Shown here one piece after another: positions 23,501 through 35,500 of a stretch of DNA of 64,000 nt. The DNA comes from Caprella mutica (Eukaryota; Arthropoda; Malacostraca; Amphipoda; Caprellidae): NCBI GenBank assembly GCA_947561585.1, contig CANNZV010000852.1, forward strand, positions 62,001 to 126,000, given 5' to 3'. The position numbers and the translations under genes were made by a program. Each line of letters begins with the position of its first letter. Positions within the stretch are counted from its first letter, which is position 1. The notes below the pieces were generated by a model. The model ran no database searches and was not told the DNA's origin. It saw only the letters and a program-made list of their open reading frames with translations.

Positions 23501-26500
23501 ACTATACACTCCTATATAATCATAAACTAGGGTGATTCTTCATTCAAGAGATTCTTTTAAATTTTAATCTCTCTAATACTGAAAATAAAACAAAATTGGC
23601 ACCAAACAAAAACTTGCTGATCACACATAAATTTACGAAAATTGGCCAGATTTTTCCTACTTATTATTATGAAATGAAGGAAAGTCATCTTCAGAATAGT
23701 CGATGCTTAGCCTTCATGTGCAGTTTCAGATCGTGACTGTAGTTGGAGCTGTAGTCACACAAGTGGCATTTGTGTGGCCTGTCCGACGAATGCACTTTAA
23801 GGTGTCTGTTGAGTTGTTTCTTACTGGCCCATTGCTTGAAGCAAAAGGGACATCTAAACTCGGGCACACTCGAGCAGCTTGTCCTACTAATGAATTGCTC
23901 TTCTAGAAGGAAATTCATATCAGCCACCTGGCGGGCAAAAAAAAATATTTCAGTTGAATGGGAGTCAGAGTTTTCATCAGCAATTCAACAGTTAATAAGT
24001 AGGAAGAAGCAGTAAGTGAATAATACAAAATGAAAATTAATTGCTAAATTGTCCAACTTCTGTAGTTACGTATATAACCAACTATCTTCTAGTAGTTTTA
24101 TTAACGTGAATTCATTATATTTCTGAGGTAAATTACACATTTCCGAGGTAAATTACACATTTCTGAGTTTTTACCGCACATGAAAAAGAAATAATAGTCA
24201 AAAACATTACAAATAGAGTCAGTTGCCGGTAGAATCTGACTCACCGATCAGACTCTCTACCGACTGCGAAACAGCGGCCATTAGAAAGATTTCACTCATA
24301 AATAGCGCTACTTTGGGGGTGTTTGAGCTTCACATGGAGTTTGAGATCATGCCGGTAGTTGGAGCTGTAAGTGCAGATGTGGCACTTGTGGGGTCGTTCG
24401 TTGCTGTGCACCTTAAGGTGTCTATTGAGCTGGTTTTTGCTGACCCAGTGCTTGCCGCAGAAGTGGCAAATGTGAGGACTGTAGGCTGATGTTCTATTTT
24501 GTGTGACAAAGTGTTTATCCTCTACTGAGAATTTCATCCCACCCACCTGATGAACGAAAAGAAACCAAGTGAGGATGGAGTCAAAACATTCACCTAAGAC
24601 TAAAACTAAGACTATTCCATACACCATCTAGAAATGGGTGGCATAAAGGAAAATATAGATTTAGTTTACCGTGTGGTCCTGAAGTCTTGGGCACATATTT
24701 TGACTATGAACATCTCGAAAGAACATGAAAAAATTAGAGTTACCAATTATCTCATTAAATTTAACTTCTATTTCGGAACAGCAAACCATTTCGTTAACGT
24801 CAAAAGGGAAAAAGGATTTTGAAGAAGTAGTCGAACAAGATCATGACTTCATAATTATAATTCACAAATACAAATAGACACAGAATATATTTTCAAAAGT
24901 TCCATTCATTTTCTACATTACCTCAGTCATTCACTACAAATTAGAATATCTGAATACAGTACTACTGTTGCAACCACAACCACCATTTAAAAGGTAATAT
25001 CAACTCCATGGATTTCATATAACTAAATGCCGTAACTTTGAACTGTACTAATTTCGCACAGCACATCACAATATTAATTCTTTGGCAATTAAAGGAAATA
25101 GATAGATTGTGTAAAGAAATTTCATCTTTATTTCACTCATGTACATCAATATTTACATAATTCATGTAGCTACTACTTTTCTATAAAAAAATGGTACTTT
25201 AAGTACAGTTCATGTTATTTATGTGAACAATCTATCACATATTAGCTATATAAATTACAGTAAAATATTTCCTAGATTTTCACTTGCTATAGAATCTTGA
25301 ATTGACACAAAAGTTACTTTTACGACAGAAAAAAAATGCATTTTTTTTCATAATTCCACCTTAAAATTAGACAATTGAATGAATTTAAAGCAGGTAGGTA
25401 CTAGTTAGAAGGGAAGGAAGTGATGTTGTAACAAGATATAGCAATGATGGTAACGTAAAATGTAAAGCAAGTGCTCCATAGAAAATGAATGTCAATAGAA
25501 AACGCACAAAGTGCAGAATTACATGGGATACCATAATAAATTTATTAAATTATGCGCTTGATACAAACTATTGTTCAGATGTAAATAAATCTGTGTTAAA
25601 TAATTAGTTATGCAATGATGTGTATTTAATTAGTCATAAAAGATACAAAAATAAATCAGAGCATCTTATAGTTGCCAATAGGGTATGTTCTGAGTTATCG
25701 AACAGTTCCACATTTTGGATGACATGAGAAAAAATTAAACATTTTGAACTTGTTACCATGGATAAGAATTAAAGTAACACGTTGTTAGTTAAATTAGCTA
25801 TGTCGTGTTTAATATACGAGAGAAAATGTGACACCGCTCGATAACTCGGAACTTACCCAGATATTTCACATACTTCTATCCTTAATGGGAAAGTAGTTCA
25901 CAGGTATCTTAAAACTTAGAGTAAATGAGAAATAAGTAGAGGGTTTTAGAAGACCCAGTCATCCAGTGACATCAAAAGTACTAGAGGAGTTCAGATTTTC
26001 TACCCCAGTGCTGCGACTTCATGTGTTCTTTGAGTCCGTGACTGTAGTTGGAGCTGTAGGTACAGTAGGGACATTTGTGGGGCCTCTCGTTGGTGTGCAC
26101 TTTAAGGTGTCTGTTGAGCTGCTTCTTACTGGGCCACTGCTTGATGCAGACGGGACATGAGAACATTTTTTGGTTGGAGAAAGCAGAGTCAAAGAACTTT
26201 TCTTCAAGTAGGTACGTGACATCAGCAACCTGATGAACAAAATAGAGAGTGTAAAGCAGTGTTCAACTCTTAGCAACTGAACAAAATAGAGAGTGTAAAG
26301 CAGTGTTCAACTCTTAGCAACTGAACAAAATAGAGAGTGTAAAGCAGTGTTCAACTCTTAGCAACTGAACAAAATAGAGAGTGTAAAGCAGTGTTCAACA
26401 CTTAGCAACTGAACAAAATAGAGAGTGTAAAGCAGTGTTCAACACTTAGCAACTGAACAAAATAGAGAGTGTAAAGCAGTGTTCAACACTTAGCAACTGA

Positions 26501-29500
26501 ACAAAATAGAGAGTGTAAAGCAGTGTTCAACACTTAGCAACTGAACAAAATAGAGAGTGTAAAGCAGTGTTCAACTCTTAGCAACTGAACAAAATAGAGA
26601 GTAAAGAGCAGTGTTCAACTTTTAGCAACTGAACAAAATAGAGAGTGTAAAGCAGTGTTCAACACTTAGCAACTGAACAAAATAGAGAGTGTAAAGCAGT
26701 GTTCAACTCTTAGCAACTGAACAAAATAGAGAGTGTAAAGCAGTGTTCAACACTTAGCAACTGAACAAAATAGAGAGTGTAAAGCAGTGTTCAACACTTA
26801 GCAACTGAACAAAATAGAGAGTGTAAAGCAGTGTTCAACACTTAGCAACTGAACAAAATAGAGAGTGTAAAGCAGTGTTCAACACTTAGCAACTGAACAA
26901 AATAGAGAGTGTAAAGCAGTGTTGAACTCTTAGCAACTGAACAAATAGAGAGTGTAAAGCAGTGTTCAACACTTAGCAACTGAACAAAATAGAGAGTGTA
27001 AAGCAGTGTTCAACACTTAGCAACTGAACAAAATAGAGAGTGTAAAGCAGTGTTCAACTCTTAGCAACTGAACAAAATAGAGAGTGTAAAGCAGTGTTCA
27101 ACACTTAGCAACTGAACAAAATAGAGAGTGTAAAGCAGTGTTCAACACTTAGCAACTGAACAAAATAGAGAGTGTAAAGCAGTGTTGAACTCTTAGCAAC
27201 TGAAAAAAATAGAGAGTGTAAAGCAGTGTTCAACACTTAGCAACTGAACAAAATAGAGAGTGTAAAGCAGTGTTCAACACTTAGCAACTGAACAAAATAG
27301 AGAGTGTAAAGCAGTGTTCAACACTTAGCAACTGAACAAAATAGAGAGTGTAAAGCAGTGTTCAACACTTAGCAACTGAACAAAATAGAGAGTGTAAAGC
27401 AGTGTTCAACTCTTAGCAACTGAACAAAATAGAGAGTGTAAAGCAGTGTTCAACTCTTAGCAACTGAACAAAATAGAGAGTGTAAAGCAGTGTTCAACTC
27501 TTAGCACCTGAACAAAATAGAGAGTGTAAAGCAGTGTTCAACACTTAGCAACTGAACAAAATAGAGAGTGTAAAGCAGTGTTCAACACTTAGCAACTGAA
27601 CAAAATAGAGAGTGTAAAGCAGTGTTCAACACTTAGCAACTGAACAAAATAGAGAGTGTAAAGCAGTGTTGAACTCTTAGCAACTGAACAAAATAGAGAG
27701 TGTAAAGCAGTGTTCAACTCTTAGCAACTGAACAAAATAGAGAGTGTAAAGCAGTGTTGAACTCTTAGCAACTGAACAAAATAGAGAGTGTAAAGCAGTG
27801 TTCAACACTTAGCAACTGAACAAAATAGAGAGTAAAGAGCAGTGTTCAACTCTTAGCAACTGAACAAAATAGAGAGTAAAGAGCAGTGTTCAACTCTTAG
27901 CAACTGAACAAAATAGAGAGTAAAGAGCAGTGTTCAACTCTTAGCAACTGAACAAAATAGAGAGTAAAGAGCAGTGTTCAACTCTTAGCAACTGAACAAA
28001 ATAGAGAGTAAAGAGCAGTGTTCAACTCTTAGCAACTGAACAAAATAGAGAGTAAAGAGCAGTGTTCAACACTTAGCAACTGAACAAAATAGAGAGTAAA
28101 GAGCAGTGTTCAACTCTTAGAAAGCCAAAATGTGATTGGAGAAGAAATGGGATTTTGTCGAAGCTTTAATTTGAGTAGAGGATTCAGTTATAGAAAATAG
28201 ATACAGTGGACTTTAAAGAAGAAGTAGCTTCATTCATCTAATCAAGGCAGTGCTCTGGATGCAGGAAAGCTACTTTATAAAGGTAAACTTATGCATTTAA
28301 AAAGAAATATAAACCACACAATTCAATACTCAGGGCAAGCTAAGTACTATAACTATATAAACAATTATGAAGAAATACAACTTACTATACAGTCTGGACA
28401 CGATTACACCATTAGAGTTAAGAGAGCAATTCTTTCTAAGACTTATTCAATGCACCACAAAATGATTAGAATACATCAGTTAGTACAATATACTTTAAGG
28501 TTCACATCAGTTAATGGTATGTGATGCTGTAAAACAATTGAAGATAGAATATACAAACTAGAGTTCCTGTCCTGTCAAATATCACTGCAATAACTTTAAA
28601 GGATATCACCATTTAAAATGTCACCACTCAAACTAATCCAAACACCACACAGTCAATTGATGCAATGACTGTCCGTGTGATGGCGCTGTCTCTTTTCATT
28701 GACTATCATTTACAACTGTGATAAAGAGTCAAATATTCTGTAGGAATTTAAAAAAAAATTAAATTAAATTTAAATTTTTTTCTGTTTTTAAAAATTTAAT
28801 ATTTTGGTAATCTATAAGTATAATTTTTAGTCCTATTTATATATTTTTTCATTGATCACATTTGTGTTTGCACAAACACTCAATTACTGATGGTGTATTT
28901 CCGTATTTACATATCGTGTGTTACTAATAAACTAACTTTTCTAAATTTTAGTAGCGGCTTAATGCCGGCTTCGGTCATATTGTTGACGTCAAAGGGAATT
29001 AAATACAAGAGACTGGAAAAAGCAGTCAGGAAGGAAAGTGGCTCCATGAACAAAGTCACCTACCACCGTCGGGGACGATGCTCATGGATGCAGAAAAGTT
29101 ACTCCGTGAATGCAGTCACTCACCAAGTAATGTGACGAAAAGAGACACAAGCACCGGTGACCTCACTCACGGATGGAAGAGGAAAATGAAGAGGTGATAG
29201 TAAATGAAGCCTACGAGTTTACCTAACACTAAATCTAAGACCTCGTAGTTGAAGAGAATAACCCTAGCGCTATCCTCTAAAACTGCAAGTAGATATAACA
29301 AGGAAGATATGATAAACATCGTAAATACACTGTTACTGAGTAATGGTGTAATTAATTATCGCTAATGGAATATTATCTCTAGTAAGAATTAAATGACTAC
29401 AATAATTTGATTCTTTGAAAACAGTGCACAAGTTAAAAAAAAATAAACAGTCAAAGCAGTCAGAGTGTTTCTGCAAAAACTCCATTAGTACAAGTAAAAA

Positions 29501-32500
29501 ATTTAATCTTAGATTGAGAAGAAATATAAATGTATTTGCTTCATAGAATGAAATAATACAACTTATTGTTTCTTTATTTTATTTTAAAGATTATCTTGTC
29601 ATTAATACATTACTCTTCATTTAGCATTTGAAGTCTTCCCTATAACAAATAAGGAAGCTACAAACCTAATATAATGGCTTACAAATTATTTTAAAACCAA
29701 TGTATCAGATAACATTCTAAACAATCTCTCAACTACTTTAAATAATCGAAAATAATTAGGTACATTTTTGGTCATGTGTTGAAATAGAAAGATTCAATAT
29801 TTCCACCATCTCCTAATAAAAAGAACTGTACAAACATGAAGTACCATTCCTACCTATAAACAAAGGTCAAAAATATTAACTAAATACCACTTGGTTTTCA
29901 CTGGCTGAGATTTGTGACTTCGTAAATCAAAAGTCAAATTGAAATTTTCACATAAATAGAAAAAAATCAATTAGGTAAAAACATATATTTTCGATAGTAA
30001 AATACTAAGCCAATGTTTGAATTACCTTCCTAAAGAAATATAACTATTGCCTCTGTTGATGTTTCTTGGAGATGTGTCTGTTAAGGGCCCCACTTTGGGT
30101 TGCCCGATAGGGACAGTGGGGGCAAGGATAAGGCCTCTCGCCACTGTGGGTAAGCATGTGCTTCTGAAGGTCTGATTTGAAGAGACACTTCATGTCGCAC
30201 GAAGGGCAAGAGAACCTTTTCCACTGTGCATGAAGGTGCAACTTCGTAGCGTCGAGGTAGAAGGCTTGGTCACCAATCTGAAGGTCTAGATAGGACTCTC
30301 TAAAGTGCTGCTGAAAAATAAGAGACTTGGTGTCATGATTTGGATGCCAAAACGCGCTAGCCCTACAAACAACCAGGAACTTTTAGGTGAAAGAATAGTT
30401 CGTAGATGTGGAATAATTTGCTAGGAAGTTAGGTTCTGTCTTCAAGACCATCAAAAATTAATTCACCATGTTCAATTTACGAGAAAGTTTAACGTCTGCT
30501 ACAAATGCGATGGCCATCGGTCACGTCATAAGAAAAATAAACACAGGGAACTTTGATGAAGTACTCCGTGAATAGAGTCGCCTAGTAATGGAATAAAAAT
30601 TGGTGCACACTCACGAATGGAAGAGGAAAATGAAGAGGAGATAATAAACCTAAGATTCTACCTTATCAGGAACCTATGAAATTAAAATTTAAAAACTCCA
30701 GCGCTCAAACCAACATTAATTAGAATGAACTTCATATGGAATAAAAACACATTTTAAGTTATTGACTTTTAATGTACAAATCCTTTCATTACACAGAAAA
30801 CTTCATTGTCTATTGTTAACATTTTAATAACATTCTACGAAGTAGACACAAACATATATAGGAATTCGTAAACATTCATTTACCTTTTTTCTAAAGAATA
30901 ATCATTGATGTCTTATATTCAATGAATTGCCAAGTTGAAAAAATACAGAAAACAAAGACCAGAATCTAATGAAATTTAGCAGGTGTTCAACGTATGCTTC
31001 GGATATCGCTGATGTCAAAAGGAAATGAAATAAAAGGGACTTGAAGAAGCAGTCAGAATGGAAAGTGGCTTCATGAACAGTCACCTTACTTAGTCTAACA
31101 TTTTTTGTGGGCATAACTTTTTCTAATTTGACACTTCGTTTCATTGGCGCATTGAAAATCTAATAATATCAAATAACTGCATAGAAAGTAAATATCACAA
31201 CACGTATAATCTATTAACATGGTACAACATTCACACTTCCACCAGTGCCTCGGGGTGTGAGCTCATGATGTGAAGTTTGAGCTTACGAGCTTCTTTGGCC
31301 CGATAGGGGCACAGACTGCAGAAGAAAGGCCTCTCGCCGGTGTGAATGCGGTAGTGTCTGCGGAAGTGATCCTTGTTGTAGAACTCCTTCATGCAGCACG
31401 GACACTTGTAAAGCTTCGTCACGTCAGTGGGGTTCCTGACGAAGGGGTCATGACACACATCTTCGAAGGAGGGGAGCCCCACCATTTCAGTTTCCTCTCC
31501 TTCACTCGACACTTTCAGCATCTACAAGAGACCCAGAGAGATTATTGGACAGACAGACCACATCTACCGTGTGTGAGGGTTGAGGAAAGGATGAGGGTTA
31601 TTGTCTTCACTGCCAAGTACGTGGTGAAAGCGTTAGAATAGCAATGGTTAATGAGTTGCCTTGCGGTGCATATTTGATGCACATGAGGTTCCATACAAAG
31701 TCTTGTGAATCATACTTAATATAATCATGCATGATTCAATTATACGTGGAGATTAATAGCTTTTCCATTTATCTCAGCTTAATTTACAGAGATGTAACAT
31801 AAATGCACAAAAAAATGTTTGAACTAGCTGCTTAACCTTAAAGTTCTCAAGGCAAAGATTTTTCTAACTTGTTGAACAATACGAGTCCACTATCTCCATA
31901 TTAGAAAAAAAGACGTCACTTTAGCAGTTACAAATTAGAGAGGATGTGTTGAAGTTTATAAATCATAGGATAAGATCATAAGTAACAATGGTATCCATGG
32001 TAAGAAACATAAAAAGAACTATTAAAAAGACAAGCGTCAGTTCATAATACCCATGTACAGACAAGAGATACAATTAATATACACTACAGCAATATAAATA
32101 TTCATTAAATAACCTAATGAAACTACCTTACATTCCTATTCAGAGTTTAATCTATTTGAACTTAAAATAATCAATGTTCATCGCTTTGGCTTCCTCATTG
32201 ACGTAAATCCGTCCGAATGATGAACTTTCAAGTTGTGCATCTTGAGGTTACGCATTTCCCTGGTTCTGAAGGGACACAGGCTGCAGGCGTAAGGTCTCTC
32301 ACCACTGTGAGTCCAGTAGTGCTTCCTGAAGTTGTCCTTCTTGTAGAACTCCTTCATGCAGAAGGGACAGCGGTAGAGTTTGGAGGTGTCTAGGGGGTTC
32401 CTTACAAACTCTGTATTGACAATGTCATCAAAAGAAGGAGCGGCGCAGTCAGACAACACTGACAAACTATCAGAGGTTAAATTCAGCATCTAGAAGAGAT

Positions 32501-35500
32501 CCAAGAAATGTGTGTGAGAAAGGGACATTAACTCTAGAAACCACTCCTCCCAATAAAAGAAAACACACTGAGTTTGGAAGGGACAGAAGAGGAAAATTAC
32601 AAATTTAGTTATTTGCGTAACTGTTTAGGATGCAGGAATGGACCTGCTTGATGTGTTTGCCGAGGTTGAAGGCGCTGCTGCTTCGATAGCGACAGTGGCT
32701 ACAAGGGTAAGGCTTTTCACCTGTGTGAGTCCTGAAGTGAATGCGGAAGTTGCTTTTATTCTGCAGGAACTTGCCACAGAATGGACACTTATAGACTGTT
32801 CTTCCGAGCAGATTGCGCGTTTTGTGTACGTTGAAAGTGTCACCAATATCGTCAACACTAATCGCATTGGAAAACTCCAAAAGTCCGCTCTGGAAACGAA
32901 TAAAACGAAGCTGAAGTTAATTCATTTGGTAAGGGGTATGTACAGAGTTAAAGGTCTTATCACTGAAGTTAAATTAAAAGAACAAGGGACTTTGAAGAAG
33001 TCAGGACAGGAGAGTGGTTCCATAATCAGTGTCATTTATATATTTATGACGATGCTGATTGATGAACAGAGAAGGAAAAAAAGAAGACGCAAGCACCTGT
33101 GACTCTCAAAAACGATAGAAATTGAATACTCCACTCATCACTTCAGTCACTCAATAAAAATGATACGAGAAAATTTAGAAGGAAGAATCTGCTCATTTTT
33201 GACCGTGAAAATGAATATTTTTGATATGCAGAGCCATGTTAGACGATGACACGGATCTGAGGTCACAGAGAGGACAACTAAAGGGTTTCTCTCCGGTGTG
33301 CTTCCTGTAGTGGACCCTGAAGTGGCCCTTTTGCGAGGAGACCTTTTTACAGATGGGACAGGTGAAGTAGGACGCGCCGTAGCGATCCACCGCTCGACAG
33401 TGCTCTACGATGAGGTCAAAAGGCTGTACTAACACCTTAGAAGATGGTTGTTGTTGTTGTATCTGTGAACATTGAATGATTCAAAGGATGAATAGGATAC
33501 TGACACAAACCACTTCTCATGATCATTGCGTGAGGATAGAAAGACAAACTAAAAATTATATTCTAAAAAATAGGTAAATTCCTCATGTTATTAGCATTCA
33601 ATTTTCTAATAATTTCTAAAAAACTTAGGAAGGGAGGAGTAGAGGGAATGTAACATTTCACTCTAATTTGCTAACCCGAACATTAGTATTTAATTATTCA
33701 AATGCTTTGACAACAGAATAGCTTGCAAAAATTATTAATTGTTATAAAGTCATAAATATCAAAATAATTAGTCTCTGCAAGAAGATACAAATAATATTCC
33801 ACTAGGGATGAACTCTTGCGGTGAAGAACATTCATACAATATCTATTTACAGTCAATACAAATAATATTCCACTAGGGATGAACTCTTGCGGTGAAGAAC
33901 ATTCATACAATATCTATTTACAGTCAATAAATACTATTGAAATGTGTAAATACTATCAAATAGAATATTATTTCTCAATTAATTGCTTCATTTCTATGCG
34001 AGTTCACTAAAACTAAAAAATAACTGTAAAGTGTTTATATAAAATGAAATGCATTCAACTCTATAGGCTAAAATATCACTGTGAAATGAAATGGTATTTT
34101 AATGCCTAGCAATGAATACACTTTTAATTCACTATATATTAGAGGAAATTAAAGAGTAAAGAAAAATAACTACTATTTAGCCTATGAAAAAAGTTTGTTC
34201 TTATTTGCCTGGAAGTCGTGAAATATTCAATAACAAAGTATCAGAGGTGGTTAGAAATGACACAACCGTTGAAATTTATATGTGCATGTCTTCTATGTCA
34301 GCTAATATCGAAAAGCTAAAGATATTTTCGCATCGAGTTTAAAATTGCACTAATTCAACTAATGATTGAATTTGATGTTGCAATATACTGGAATATCAAT
34401 ATTTGCATGGTAAATTAATTTTCATCAAACTACTGTACTCTTTAAGTCGCTTTCATGTTACAATATAACAAGAAAAACAAACAGGCAATATTTTTCTTGA
34501 TCGTAATCTAATATTTTTGAAATAAATTCTAATAGAATAAATTGATTAATTAATTAATTTCGGGGTTTGACGTCTGCTTCGTAACCAAAGGCCATATCGC
34601 TGACGTCAAATGGAAATTAAATACAAGGGACTGGAAGAAGCAGTCAGAAAGGAAAGTGGCTCCATGAACAAGTCACTTACCACCGTCGAATAAATTAAAT
34701 AGCGTCACTAATGAACGCACAGTAATAAGTGAATAAATATTTACTTAATTTATTGCTTCTTTTATTTCTCCATATTCATTTTACTTTTAGAAGAGATAAA
34801 AAATACCGATTGCTTTTTTCCACTGCAATTTAAATGATTAATTTAATTTAATAGGGGTTATCGAAATAATTAATTTAATTTATTAGGGGTTATCGAAATA
34901 ATTAATTTAATTTATTGAGGGTTGCAATCGAAATAATAACTACAGGAATAAATGAAATAAAAGGACATTATAATACAATTTACTGACCACAAAGCAGATG
35001 AAAATAGCCATTTAAACTTCCAATCAAAGTCTCAATAGCATAATAATCATTATGTACAACTTGAATGCTAAAGAACAATACATAGAAAACATTTCAATAA
35101 AGTTACTTAATATGAACAATAATTCATTTTCTTATTAAATAATACAGCAGGTTAAATTAGAAGACATTATAAAGACTCAAATACCATTCATGTGAGCGTT
35201 ACATTAGTATTTGATAATTCTTTATCTAAGTTAAAAATAAACGTCTTCACAAACAATGGCGATGTGTCTGATGCATAAAATCATTACAAGAGACTTGGTA
35301 GTCAGACAGTAGACTGCAGTGCTCATGACTGCATAGAAGCTACCTAGTTTTAGAGTGTGTTATTCTTGTAGTGTCTATTAACAATGTGAGCCTTGAGGTT
35401 GCCTTTCTTGCGACAGGAGTAGTCGCAGTAGTCACAGGAGTAAGGCCTCTCTCCGGTGTGAATGTAGAGGTGCTCCTGGAGGTGACTTCTCTGTTTGAAG

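Noticed and set aside
24547..24627. N-terminal extension of V28 (hydrophobic lead) as a protein start
   Set aside because: It contains the pyrimidine tract and conserved TTCATCAG acceptor shared with V27 and V31, so it is intron.
26235..28120. CRISPR-like regular array
   Set aside because: Units follow each other directly without unique spacers, inside a eukaryotic intron; this is a minisatellite.
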